A DNA stretch of 64,000 bases, taken from NCBI GenBank assembly GCA_030068145.1, contig JAPJBO010000114.1:308165-372164 (forward strand), written 5' to 3'. The position numbers were made by a program, and so were the translations under genes. The notes under the pieces were generated by a model. It searched no databases and was not told the DNA's origin. It saw only the letters and a program-made list of their open reading frames with translations. The stretch's first letter is position 1. Every line of letters starts with the position of its first letter. Shown piece by piece: positions 35,540-46,829 of this stretch. Origin of the DNA: Diplonema papillatum (Eukaryota > Euglenozoa > Diplonemea > Diplonemida > Diplonemidae).

Positions 35540-35648
35540 TTTTTTTTACCGGCTGGATTTTTTTTGTCCCTGCCGCTGAACAGCTACAATGAGGCCCAGG
35601 GACAATAAGGGAGCTTTTTGTCCCTCCAGGGACAAAAAGTTTTTTGGA
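35540..35648. repeat. Dispersed repeat shared with 30630-30730
   Basis: An approximately 105-bp stretch (ACCGGCTGGATTTTTTTTGT, CAGCTACAATGAGGCCCAGG, GTCCCTCCAGGGAC) is nearly identical at both places. Confidence 0.8.
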
Positions 35649-35649
35649 G

Positions 35650-36030
35650 TTATTCCCTTATAGCCACCACGATTTTTTTTTATTCCCTTATAGCCACGAA
35701 AAAAGAATTTTATTCCCTTATAGCCACGTCAATGTTTTTTATTCCCTTACAGCCACCACATGTTTTTTAATTCCCTTATAGCCACGGAAAAAGAATTTTA
35801 TTCCCTTCTAGCCACAAAAAAAGAATTTTATTCCCTTATAGCCACGAAAAAAGAATTGTATTCCCTTATAGCCACGGAAAAAGAATTTTATTCCCTTATA
35901 GCCACAAAAAAGATTTTTATTCCCTTATAGCCACGAAAAAAGAATTTTATTCCCTTATAGCCACGAAAAAAGAATTGTATTCCCTTATAGCCACGGAAAA
36001 AGAATTTTATTCCCTTATAGCCATGAAAAG
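35650..36030. repeat. 31-bp tandem repeat TTCCCTTATAGCCACG
   Basis: About 13 copies of TTTTATTCCCTTATAGCCAC plus GAAAAAAGAA are present. Two to three further copies are at 36806-36872, after the hairpins below. Confidence 0.92.
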
Positions 36031-36091
36031 AGATATACGTTCTCTCACTGGTCAAAATGAGAGAAAAACGGAAAAACTCACTGGTAGTGAG

Positions 36092-36287
36092 TTTTTTTTT
36101 ATCGGGTTGAGGGGGCCTTGTGTGAGCCCCGAGGGGCTGGGAAATGCCTCTCGACAGAAAAAAACGCCCCGAGGGACGTCGAGCCGGAGCGAAGCGGAGG
36201 CGAGACGTCCCGAGGGGCGTTTTTTTCTGTCGAGAGGCATTTCCCAGCCCCGAGGGGCTCACACAAGGCCCCCGAAACCCGATAAAA
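36092..36287. repeat. Near-perfect hairpin with about 80-bp arms
   Basis: The left arm (36100-36170) includes GGGGGCCTTGTGTGAGCCCC and GAGGGACGTC; the right arm (36205-36278) is its reverse complement with very few mismatches. The loop of about 30 bp is GAGCCGGAGCGAAGCGGAGG-like. TATCGGGT/ACCCGATA bounds the arms. Arms are GC-rich within AT-rich surroundings. Confidence 0.9.
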
Positions 36288-36628
36288 AAAAAACGAACGA
36301 ACAGTGAGGTTTTTTTCTGAGTTTCGAGCATTTTTACCAGTGAGTGACTATTTTTCTCACACAAGCAGCAGTTTTTCCGAACTACCAGGTTTCCACACCA
36401 CCATAGAGGTACTGGTAATGGCGCGTTTTTTTTAGAGTGGTGGAGAAACCAACTTTGTTGTTCTGGCAAGGCTAGGTAGTTACAGGAAAGGGTGGAAGGA
36501 AGTGTGGGGGCTGGGGGGCAAAAAATCAAAACTCACAGGAAGCGTTCTCGGGCCAAACCGTTGCTTTTTTTGGCTTTTTTGGCCGCCACTGTACCAGTAC
36601 AGTACCATTGAGAAAAAAAGTGGGACCA

Positions 36629-36718
36629 GTGAGTTGTTAAAAGTTTCTCTCACTGGTAGCAGTGAGAGAAAAAAGTTTCTCTCACTGCTACCAGTGAGAG
36701 AAACTTTTAACAACTCAC
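36629..36718. repeat. Perfect-looking palindrome of CTCACTGGTAGCAGTGAG units
   Basis: GTGAGTTGTTAAAAGTTTCT and CTCACTGGTAGCAGTGAGAG on the left are mirrored on the right, ending ACTTTTAACAACTCAC. Arms are about 43 bp with almost no loop. Confidence 0.88.
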
Positions 36719-36894
36719 TGGTTTACCAGTGCTACAAAGGAGTGAGATAAAAAGGGAAAAACTCACTGGTAGTGAGAAAAACTGCTGGGAGTGAGAGAAA
36801 TTTTATTCCCTTATAGCCACGAAAAAAGAATTTTATTCCCTTATAGCCACGAAAACAGAATTGTATTCCCTGACCAGCCTGGACCACCGAACCA

Positions 36895-37145
36895 GACCAG
36901 TCAATTATGCGGTACTCCGCCACCCACCACCATTCAGCCATGATCTAGCAAGAGCAAAATTGCAAAGCCTACTACCGGATAGTGTTACGGAGGCGAACGA
37001 ATCATGCGAGACATGCGAGAACCTGTGGGGGGCCCCTCGACAGTTTTTATAACACGGCATAGTAGGTCAAGAACCGGATAAGTGTGTTCCTTCTATTTCA
37101 GTCTGATCTGTATTTTGCATCCCCTCCCTCTCCCTCCCTCCAGTC
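36895..37145. repeat. Right arm of the 230-bp inverted repeat (partner 33757-33990)
   Basis: This runs into the C-terminal codons of the MULE transposase. See the partner entry for shared phrases. Confidence 0.75.
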
Positions 37146-38240
37146 TGTATCGGCAATAATACCCTTGTCCCTGTCGCTGACGACTGATTCAAATGTAAGG
37201 CTGTTTTTAATATTTTCAAAGAAATACCCCCCGGATTCCTCGTTTTCGCTGGAGCAGAAAGCAAACGCTACAGGCAGCAAACGTGCCTCAGCGTCTTTTC
37301 CAACTGCAGTCAGCAGAGTTCCTTTCAGGGCGCCTTTCAAAAACGTCCCATCGACCGCAATGATTGGCAAGGCAGCTGCCTGTGCGGCCCGGCATCCGCC
37401 AAGGACCATTGACGCGAACTTGAAGCGCTCGTGCCCTTGCACGACATGGCTCCTCACAACACAAACGCTTTGGGCATCGTGCTCGTGAAGAAAAGAAAAG
37501 TAGCCACGCAGCTTGGTGAAGCCTTCCCCTGCAAATGCCACTGTGTTCTGAAGTGCCCTCTCCTTCGCCTGCCACACGACCTTGTACGAAACCTCCTCTT
37601 TTTTGATGTGGGCTTGCAGCTGCTTCGGTGTTGTTTTGGGTTCCGCGCAAACAAGGTCTTCCACCTCACGAGCTATCCAAGAAGTTTTGAGCCTCCCAGT
37701 GGCAGCCTTTTGCAAGAGGTTGCACGTATGCGCAGTGCAGGAAGAGACTCGCACCTCTGCTCCCCGCACATGCGCGCCCGTTATCGGCCTTTGCAGTGCA
37801 CTTAAAAAGTGTCCTATGTGCGTCGCTGCGCTTTCGAACGCACGTCCGAGAAGCTGAAAACGTTGTTCTCAGCACTGCGTCGCAAAACGCCTCCATGTCT
37901 TCGAAGACAGCCCCAACTGACAGGAGTGCGTCATCATCACCGTTATCTGACGAAACTAGTGAGGCAGTGTCAACGTCACCGTCATCGACATCTGACGAAA
38001 CTAGTGGAGCAGCTTCTGACTCGGAGGCTGGCATAGCGGGCGAGTCTGGTGGCGGTACTTCTTCCGAAGATTGCGCTGCACGTATAAGAGCGGACAAAAG
38101 TACGGCTGGTGAATGGGAAAGTGCCTCTACCGCTGAGTGGACGTCGCGGATCAGGGCAAATCCCAGGATCTTTGCCCTGATGTTGTCGGATTCAAAGGGT
38201 AAATCCTTTATGACTCGTAAGCAGTCTGCACATGGACAAA
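37098..38240 (-). pseudogene. MULE (Mutator-like element) transposase, degraded
   Basis: MULE transposases cut and join DNA with a DDE catalytic triad. The upstream part (37740-38240) has acidic repeats (LVSSDVDDGDVDTASLVSSD) and the FAR1/MuDR-type entry segment GAVFEDMEAFCDAVLRTTFS, then C...C residues. After a frame change near 37750 the second part (to 37098) reads SSCTAHTCNLL, KTSWIAREVEDLVCAEPK, then the DDE core: PIIAVDGTFLKGALKGTLL (first Asp) and SVVSDRDKGI (second Asp). The frame stops about 20 residues later, so the region with the catalytic Glu is missing. This copy cannot be autonomous as it stands. Its 5' side abuts the terminal array at 38251-38614. Confidence 0.85.
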
Positions 38241-38250
38241 CCGCCGCCTT

Positions 38251-38614
38251 GGTACCGATAAGGTCGCACCTCGTCTTTTTTTCAGACTGCTTTTTTCTCG
38301 AAAAAAAATTTTCCGTTTTTTCTTCTTCAAAAAGGTACCGATAAGGTCGCAACCCCAAAAAGGTACCGATAAGGTCGCAACCTCCAAAAAAGGTACCGAT
38401 AAGGTCGCAACCTCCAAAAGAGGTACCGATAACGTCGCAACCTCCAAAAGAGGTACCGATAACGTCGCAACCCCAAAAAGGTACCGATAAGGTCGCACCT
38501 CAAAAAGGTACCGATAAGGTCGCAACCCACAAAAGGTACCGATAAGGTCGCAAACCAGAAATGGGCAAAAGAGGTACCGATAAGGTCTCATGCGACGTTA
38601 TCGGGACCGCCGCC
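38251..38614. repeat. GGTACCGATAAGGTCGCAAC array and MULE terminus, copy 2
   Basis: About twelve units lead to a terminal segment ending GGGACCGCCGCC at 38614. The whole stretch, including an internal TTTTCAGACTGCTTTTTTCT interruption, is nearly identical to 45572-45934. Confidence 0.9.
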
Positions 38615-38700
38615 TCATGAATTTGGCGGCGGTCCCGATACCGTCTCATGAGACCTTATCGATACCTTTTTTGCCCATTTCTGGGTTGCGCCCTTATCTC
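38530..38700. repeat. Head-to-head MULE termini forming a large palindrome
   Basis: The right end of one element (to 38614) and the left end of the next (from 38625) are separated by only TCATGAATTT, giving an inverted repeat with arms of about 65 bp (GGGACCGCCGCC / GGCGGCGGTCCC at the core). Confidence 0.88.
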
Positions 38701-39130
38701 GACCTTTTTGGCCCGTTTTTGGGTTGCGCCCTTATCTCGACCTTTTTGAGATGCGCCCTTATCTCTACCTTTTTGAGCTGCGCCCTTATCTCTACCTTTT
38801 TGGCCCGTTTTTGGCTTGTTCCCTTATCTCGACCTTTTTTGGGGGTTGTTCCCTTATCTCAACCTTTTTTGAGGTTTGCGCCCTTATCTCGACCTTTTTT
38901 GGGGGTTGCGCCCTTATCTCGACCTTTTTTGGGAATGTGACCAAATTTTCCCGAAAATATTTTCAGGCCAAAAAAAAAATCCGAAAAATTTCCAAAAAAA
39001 AAAAATTCCGAAAAAAATTCCGAAAAATTTTTGGGCCAAAAAAAAAATCCGAAAATTTCCCGAAAATTTTTTGGGCCAAAAAAAAAAATCCGAAAAAAAT
39101 TTTAAATTTTTGGGCCAAAAAAAAAAAAAA
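38691..39130. repeat. Left subterminal array (CCCTTATCTCGACC) and A-rich TTTTTGGGCC repeat
   Basis: About nine units of TTGCGCCCTTATCTCGACCT spaced like the right-hand array, of which they are a diverged reverse complement. They are followed by GGGCCAAAAAAAAAATCCGA units to 39130. Confidence 0.8.
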
Positions 39131-41690
39131 GCGAAACCACCCAATCCAACTATGTACACACGAAACAGAGATCTTACGAATCAGCGAAAAGCGAGCAAAA
39201 AAGAGTGTTTACAAACCCTGGAGGAAGTCTGAAAAAACAGTCGGCGAAAAACTTGGAAAAAAGACGGGAAAAAGACCTTCAAGTGCTCCAAGGCCAGACG
39301 ATTGTAGTGTTGCAAACGAATCACAGACTTTGTACACATGAAACAGAGATCTTATGAATCAACGAAAAGCGAGCGAAAAAGAGCGTGGAAAAGTCGGAGA
39401 CAGTCGGCGAAAAACTTGGAAAAAAGACGGGAAAATACGACCTTGAAGTGCTCCAAGATCAGACGACTGCATAGTGTTGCAAACGAATCGCAAACACGCT
39501 GAAGTTGGGACCCCCACACACTGAAATCAAGTGCTCCTAGGCAGACGAACTGTTAGTGTTGCGAACGAATCGCAAACACGCTGAGATCGGGACCCCACAC
39601 ACTGAAATCGACTGAGAACAACCTGAGCGATCTCTCTTGATAAAAGATTCAAGCGCCGAAGGCGCAACCACCCAATCCAACTATGTACACACGAAACAGA
39701 GATCTTATGAATCAACGAAAAGCGAGCGAAAAAGAGCGTGTAAAACCCGGTAAAAGACGGAAAGACAGTCGGCGAAAAACTAGGAAAAAGACGGGAAAAT
39801 ACGACCTTCAAGTGCTCCAAGGCCAGACGACTGTATAGTGTTGCAAACGAATCGCAAACACGCTGAAGTTGGGACTCCCACACACTGAAATCAAGTGCTC
39901 CTAGGCAGACGAACTGTTAGTGTTGCGAACGAATCGCAAACACGCTGAGATCGGGACCCTACACACTGAAATCGACTGAGAACAACCTGAGCGATCTCTC
40001 TTGATAAAAGATTCAAGCGCCGAAGGCGCAACCACCGAAGCAGACTTTGTACACACGAAACAGAGATCTTATGAATCAACGAAAAGCGAGCGAAAAAGAG
40101 CGTGGAAAAGTCGGAGACAATCGGCGGAAAACGTGGGAGAAAGACGGGGAAATACGACCTTGAAGTGCTCCAAGATCAGACGACTGTATAGTGTTGCAAA
40201 CGAATCGCAAACACACTGAAGTGGGACTCCCACACACTGAAATCAAGTGCTCCTAGGCAGACGAACTGTTAGTGTTGCGAACGAATCGCAAACACACTGA
40301 GATTGGGACCCCACACACTGAAAGCGACTGGGAACAACCTGAGCGATCTCTCTTAATAAAAGATTGAAGCGCCGAAGGCGCAACCACCGAAACCGACTTG
40401 GTACACATGAAACCGAGATCTTATGAATCAACGAAAAGCGAGCGAAAAAGAGCGTGTAAAACCCGGGAATAGTCGGAAAGACAGTCGGCGAAAAACTTGG
40501 AAAAAAGACGGGAAAATACGACCTTCAAGTACTCCAAGGCCAGACGACTGTTTAGTGTTGCAAACGAATCACGAACACGCTGGGACCCCACACACTGAAA
40601 TAACGCTTGAAATCGACTGAGAACAACCTGAGCGATCTCTCTCAATAAAAGATTCAAGCGCCGAAGGCGCAACCACCGAAACCGACTTGGTACACATGAA
40701 ACCGAGATCTTATGAATCAACGAAAAGCGAGCGAAAAAGAGCGTGTAAACCCCGGGAAAAGTCGGAAAGACAGTCGGCGAAAAACTTGGAAAAAAGACGG
40801 GAAAATACGACCTTCAAGTGCTCCAAGACCAGACGACTGTATAGTGTTGCAAACGAATCGCAAACACGCTGAGGTTGGGTCTCCCACACACTGAAGTCCA
40901 GTGCTCCTAGGCAGACGAACTGTTAGTGTTGCGAACGAATCGCAAACACGCTGAGATCGGGACCCCACACACTGAAATCGACTGAGAACAACCTGAGCGA
41001 TCTCTCTTGATAAAAGATTCAAGCGCCGAAGGTGCAACCACCCAATCCGACTTTGTACACACGAAACAGAGATCTTATGAATCAACGAAAAGCGAGCGAA
41101 AAAGAGCGTGTAAACCCCGGGAAAGGTCGGAAAGACAGTCGGCGAAAAACTTGGAAAAAAGACGGGAAAATACGACCTTCAAGTGCTCCAAGACCAGACG
41201 ACTGTACAGTGTTGCAAACGAATCGCAAGCACACTGAAGTTGGGACCCCACACACTGAAATCGACTGAGAACAACCTGAGCGATCTCTCTTGATAAAAGA
41301 TTCAAGCGCCGAAGGCGCAACCACCCAATCCAACTTGTACACACGAAACAGAGATCTTATGAATCAACGAAAAGCGAGCGAAAAAGAGCGTGTAAAACCC
41401 GGGAAAAGTCGGAAAGACAGTCGGCGAAAAACTTGGAAAAAAGACGGGAAAATACGACCTTCAAGTGCTCCAAGACCAGACGACTGTATAGTGTTGCAAA
41501 CGAATCGCAAACACGCTGAAGTTGGGTCTCCCACACACTGAAGTCCAGTGCTCCTAGGCAGACGAACTGTTAGTGTTGCGAACGAATCGCAAACACGCTG
41601 AGATCGGGACCCCACACACTGAAATCGACTGAGAGCAACCTGAGCGATCTCTCTTGATAAAAGATTCAAGCGCCGAAGGCGCAACCACCC
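39131..41690. repeat. Satellite, left arm (inverted orientation)
   Basis: Seven units carry GCGCCGAAGGCGC (near 39653, 40018, 40372, 40662, 41026 variant, 41307 and 41677), each with GAGCGATCTCTCTTGATAAA, CACACACTGAAATC and AACAGAGATCTTATGAATCA, at a 280-370-bp spacing. Open frames within are repeat artefacts. Confidence 0.9.
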
Positions 41691-41699
41691 AATCCGACC

Positions 41700-42300
41700 T
41701 CCACACTGAACAGCGATCTCACAAGTGCTTTGCTACTGGAGACCGAATGGATGTTGGGCAAGCAATGATGCGGTGCCCGAGTATCCGCAAGACGTATTGT
41801 TCAGCGGGAGTTGAGAGTCTCTGCCAAGGTGCTAGCTGCCGCCGTGGGCCAAGCGATCAAAAGAACCAGCGACACAACCTGTTAACACTCGCAGGCGGTC
41901 GCACCCACCAGCCAGAACGCCCCCGGCTGCGCCATCATCGACGCAATCATCATCGTTTACGACAAGGCCGCGTCGTTGTAGGCGCACGGCACCAACAACG
42001 TAATTATTCTCTCTCTGATGACAGCCACACATATAGGTGGATGGGGAGACAAATAAATACATAGTTACTTACTTTCCACACTTTTGTTCTTGTTGCGCAG
42101 CCAGCTACGATGAAGCAGGACAAACCGGATTTGTACGCTACAAGTGCTGTTCCAATCCATTCGCTTGGAGGATGGTAAACCAACCCCAACTCCACCACAC
42201 AGGAATGTTAACAGAGAAAACACCTCCACATCGCAAACAGCGCTGGCGAAGGAGTCTTGTGGCAGCTACAGGTACTATTTTGACTTCTTCCGGGTTTTCA
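41700..42300. other. Unique centre of the fold-back element
   Basis: About 350 bp (41700-42050) are found nowhere else in the window and show no recognisable protein. From 42050 the sequence matches the start of the partial element at 28047. Confidence 0.5.
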
Positions 42301-42309
42301 CACTCTTTT

Positions 42310-44850
42310 TCGCTCGCTTTTCGTTGATTCATAAAATCTCTGTTTCGTGTGTACAAAGTCGGATTGGGTGGTTGCGCCTTCGGCGCTTCAATGTTTTATT
42401 AAGAGAGATCGCTCAGGTTGCTCCCAGTCGATTTCAGTGTGTGGGGTCTCAATTTCAGTGAGTTTGCGATTCGTTCGCAACACTATACAGTCGTCTGGCC
42501 TTGGAGCACTTGAAGGTCGTACTTTCCCCCGACGGGGTTTCCGACTTGTTCCGGTTTTACAGGCTACTTTTTGCTCGCTTTTCGTTGATTCATAAGATCT
42601 CTGTTTCGATCCGACTTTGTACACAAAGTCGGATTGGGTGCTTGCGCCTTCGGCGCTAGAATCTTTTATTAAGAGAGATCGGTCAGGTTGTTCTCAGTCG
42701 ATTTCAGTGTGTGGGGTCCCAATCTCAGCGTGTTTGTGATTCGTTCGCAACACTAACAGTTCGTCTGCCTAGGAGCACTTGATTTCAGTGTGTGGGAGTC
42801 CCAACTTCAGCGTGTTCGTGATTCGTTTGCAACACTATACAGTCGTCTGGCCTTGGAGCACCTGCATCTCGTACTTTCCCTCGATGGGGTTTCCGACTTG
42901 TTCCGGGTTTACAGGCTCCTTTTTGCTCGCTTTTCGCTGATTCATAAGATGTCTGTTTCGTGTGTACAAATCGGTTTCGGTGGTTGCGCCTTCGGCGCTT
43001 GAATCTTTTATTAAGAGAGATCGCTCAGGTTGTTCTCAGTCGATTTCAGTGTGTGGGGTCCCAATATCAGTTAGTTTGCGATTCGTTTGCAACACTAACA
43101 ATTCGTCTGCCTAGGAGCACTTGATTTCAGTGTGTGGGGTGCCAACTTCAGCGTGTTTGTGATTCGTTTGCAACATTAAACTGTCGTCTGGCCTTGAAGC
43201 ACTTGAAGGTCGTTTGAGTGTCGGGGCAGCACAACCCTGATTCGTGGGCTACAAGCGGTGTTCGCATCCACTCGCTTGGAGGATGAAACCCAACCCCCCT
43301 ACATCACCACACAGGAATGTTGGAAGCAGAGAAGCCGCACCAGAAGCGGTATGGGAGTCATTGCCGATCTGTGGAAGGTTCAGGTACTTTTTGAAGTGCA
43401 CTTTTCGCTGATACAATATGCAAGCACCATACAGGACATTGAAACAGCCTCGGAACCGTGCCGGCCTTAGTTCTTGTTGGCTGATCAGTGGTATGCCGTA
43501 GCATCTTTTCGTGCACTTTCCCGCTGATTCCCTGTTGTCGTGTACAAAGTCGGATTGGGTGGTTGCGCCTTCGGCGCTTCAATCTTTTATTAAGAGAGAT
43601 CGCTCAGGTTGTTCCCAGTCGCTTTCAGTGTGTGGGGTCCCAATCTCAGTGTGTTTGCGATTCGTTCGCAACACTAACAGTTCGTCTGCCTAGGAGCACT
43701 TGATTTCAGTGTGTGGGAGTCCCAACTTCAGCGCGTTTGCGATTCGTTTGCAACACTATACAGTCGTCTGGCCTTGGAGCACTTGAAGGTCGTACTTTCC
43801 CCCGACGGGGTTTCCGACTTGTTCCGGTTTTACAGGCTACTTTTTGCTCACTTTTCGTTGATTCATAAGATCTCTGTTTCGTGTGTACAAAGTTGGATTG
43901 GGTGGTTGCGCCTTCGGCGCTTAAATATTTTATTAAGAGAGATCGCTCAGGTTGTTCTCAGTCGATTTCAGTGTGTGGGGTCCCAATCTCAGTGTGTTTG
44001 CGATTCGTTCGCAACACTAACAGTTCGTCTGCCTAGGAGCACTTGATTTCAGTGTGTGGGAGTCCCAACTTCAGCGTGTTTGCGATTCGTTTGCAACACT
44101 ATACAGTCGTCTGGCCTTGGAGCACCTGCATCTCGTGCTTTCCCCCGACGGGGTTTCCGACTTGTTCCGGTTTTGCTACTTTTTGCTCGCTTTTCGTTGA
44201 TTCATAAGATCTCTGTTTCGTGTGTACAAAGTTGGATTGGGTGGTTGCGCCTTCGGCGCTTGAATCTTTTATTAAGAGAGATCGCTCAGGTTGTTCTCAG
44301 TCGATTTCAGTGTGTGGGGTCCCAATCTCAGCGTGTTTGCGATTCGTTCGCAACACTAACAGTTCGTCTGCCTAGGAGCACTTGATTTCAGTGTGTGGGA
44401 GTCCCAACTTCAGCGTGCTTGCGATTCGTTTGCAACACTATACAGTCGTCTGGCCTTGGAGCACCTGCATCTCGTGCTTTCCCCCGATGGGGTTTCCGAC
44501 TTGTTCCGGTTTTACAAGCTACTTTTTGCTCGCTTTTCGTTGATTCATAAGATCTCTGTTTCGTGTGTACAAAGTTGGATTGGGTGGTTGCGCCTTCGGC
44601 GCTTAAATATTTTATTAAGAGAGATCGCTCAGGTTGTTCTCAGTCGATTTCAGTGTGTGGGGTCCCAATCTCAGCGTGTTTGCGATTCGTTCGCAACACT
44701 AACAGTTCGTCTGCCTAGGAGCACTTGATTTCAGTGTGTGGGAGTCCCAACTTCAGCGTGTTTGCGATTCGTTTGCAACACTAAACAGTCGTCTGGCCTT
44801 GAAGCCCTTGAAGGTCGTTTAAGTGTCGGGGCAGCACAACCCTGATTCGT
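42310..44850. repeat. Satellite, right arm (direct orientation)
   Basis: Seven units are marked by GCGCCTTCGGCGC (near 42377, 42646, 42987, 43566, 43909, 44248 and 44591). Units near 43700-44730 repeat every 335-350 bp with high similarity. Confidence 0.9.
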
Positions 44851-45484
44851 GGGCTACAAGCGGTCCCCTACATCACCACACAGGAAAGTTGGAAGCAGAG
44901 AAGCCACCCCCAGAAGCGGTATGGGAGTCATTGCCGATCTGTGGAAGGTACAGGTACTTTTTGAAGTGCACTTTTCGCTGATACAATATGCAAAAACCAT
45001 ACAGGACATTGAAACGGCCTCGGAAACGTGCCGGCCTTAGTTCTTGTTGGCTAAACAGTGGTATGCTGTAGCATCTTTTCGTGCACTATCCCGCTGATTC
45101 GTTCGCAACACGAGCAGTTTAGGAGCACTTGATTGCAGTGTATACTTGAGCTCAGCGTGTTTGTGATCTGTTTGCAACACTTTAAAGTCGTCTGCCTCGG
45201 ATCACTTCATTTCAGACTACGACTAGAGTATTGCTGCAAGTGCTCAAGTGCAAACTGCTACTATTACGGCCGTGAAGCGCACACCGGACACAAAGCAAGA
45301 CGACCGCATGACACGACACGTGCAAAGAGTTCTAAGGTCGATAGCGGCTTTGTGCAGTATCATCACAAGCACCTGGTCTTTTTTTAGAGTTGTCGTTTTC
45401 AGAGTTCTTTTTTTCCGACGTTTTTTCTCGACATTTTTTCACCTTTCCCCCCCCAATTATTTTTCCGGAACTTTCTCCGAAAAA
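44851..45484. other. Right arm unique stretch shared with 29560-30055
   Basis: Contains CCGGCCTTAGTTCTTGTTGG, GCACACCGGACACAAAGCAA and a T-rich GTTGTCGTTTTCAGAGTTC stretch. All are also present in the partial element on the left; about 110 bp (45065-45180) are missing there. Confidence 0.7.
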
Positions 45485-45905
45485 GGTACCGATAAGGTCG
45501 CAACCTCAAAAATAGGTACCGATAAGGTCGCAACCTCCAAAAGAGGTACCGATACCGTCGCACTCTCAAAAGGTACCGATAAGGTCGCACCTCGTCTTTT
45601 TTTCAGACTGCTTTTTTCTCGAAAAAAAATTTTCCGTTTTTTTCTTCTTCAAAAAGGTACCGATAAGGTCGCAACCCCAAAAAGGTACCGATAAGGTCGC
45701 AACCTCCAAAAGGTACCGATAAGGTCGCAACCTCCAAAAGAGGTACCGATAACGTCGCAACCTCCAAAAGAGGTACCGATAAGGTCGCAACCCCAAAAAG
45801 GTACCGATAAGGTCGCACCTCAAAAAGGTACCGATAAGGTCGCAACCCCCAAAAGGTACCGATAAGGTCGCAACCCAGAAATGGGCAAAAGAGGTACCGA
45901 TAAGG
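45485..45905. repeat. GGTACCGATAAGGTCGCAAC array, copy 3
   Basis: About fourteen units adjoin the right terminus. Confidence 0.92.
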
Positions 45906-46093
45906 TCTCATGCGACGTTCTCGGGACCGTCGCCATGACATTTTTACTATATTCTCACTTCTTGTCTAAACCTGGAGCTGGATTTTGTTACAAACACGGA
46001 AATTTGAGTCGCGAACTTGTTGTGCACCCATATGTATGAAAACCAACAGGAGAAGGTGGCTCCTCTCCGGGATCAAAATCTTTTTTCGTGGCT

Positions 46094-46560
46094 GTAATGG
46101 GGCAGCTCTTCGGTTAGAGTCGCGTAGAGCATTTCCATTACAAAAAACTTCGGTTAGAGTCGCAAGCCATTTTCATTGAGAAAAACTTCGGTTAGAGTTG
46201 CGTAGAGCATTTCCATTACAAAAAACTTCGGTTAGAGTTGCAAGCCATTTCCATTGAGAAAAACTTCGGTTAGAGTCGCAAGCCATTTTCATTGAGAAAA
46301 AACTTCGGTTAGAGTCGCGTAGAGCATTTTCATTACAAAAAACTTCGGTTAGAGTCGCAAGCCATTTTCATTACAAAAAACTTCGGTTAGAGTCGCAAGC
46401 CATTTCCATTGAGAAAAACTTCGGTTAGAGTCGCAAGCCATTTTCATTACAAAAAACTTCGGTTAGAGTCGCAAGACATTTTCATTACAAAAAACTTCGG
46501 TTAGAGTCGCAAGCCATTTTCATTGAGAAAAAACTTCGGTTAGGGTTGCGTAAGGGTCGC
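46094..46560. repeat. 38-bp satellite CTTCGGTTAGAGTCGCAAGC (direct orientation)
   Basis: About 13 copies of CTTCGGTTAGAGTCGC plus AAGCCATTTTCATTACAAAA or a GTAGAGCATTTCC variant are present. The same unit occurs inverted at 52931-53592 and 54780-54915, so it brackets the Penelope-like element. Confidence 0.93.
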
Positions 46561-46829
46561 AAAAGAAAGAAATGCGTAGTTTTGTTTTATTCTTTTACTT
46601 GTTAGTTGTCGACAACTTGTTTTTGTGTTGAGGTGTCATTCAGATGTAAATCTAAAGCCGCCCACGTCAAATTTTGTTAAGCAGCGGCTGCCAAAACTTG
46701 CCGTGACACCTATGAACAAAGTAAAGTGGAGAAGAGAATAGAAGGTTGTCTAAAAAAGAAAGGGGGGGGTAGTGAATATTTTTTGACCCTCGTAGCTCGC
46801 TGGGTCAGGCGCGCCAGGCAGGTGCTGGG
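46561..46829. other. 3' flank of the Penelope-like ORF
   Basis: About 270 bp without coding capacity, with a G run near 46765. I searched for a hammerhead core (CTGATGA) and did not see one. Confidence 0.4.

Larger units (their letters stand above)
38625..45934. mobile_element. 7.3-kb fold-back element with MULE-type termini
   Basis: The left end (38625-38690, GGCGGCGGTCCCGATA onward) and right end (about 45870-45934) are inverted copies over about 65 bp. Inside each end lies a 28-30-bp tandem array (38691-38935; 45485-45905), then satellite units in opposite orientation (39130-41690 inverted, 42310-44850 direct), seven marked units per arm, around a unique centre (41700-42300). The flanks TCATGAATTT (38615-38624) and ATGACATTTT (45935-45944) are similar and may be a worn target duplication. 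No ORF of its own is recognisable. Its termini match the transposase-bearing MULE on its left, so MULE transposase is the likely mobiliser. The structure is like Foldback/Galileo-type elements, though relationship to those is not claimed. Confidence 0.75.

Noticed and set aside
28282-44728. Dozens of 60-120-codon frames repeating HKISVSCVQSRIGWLRL-type peptides
   Set aside because: The same satellite unit read in one frame; it changes strand with the satellite orientation and has no independent coding signal.
46561-46829. Hammerhead ribozyme expected near Penelope-like elements
   Set aside because: No CTGATGA/GAAA core pair found by eye in this flank or in 50680-51080.
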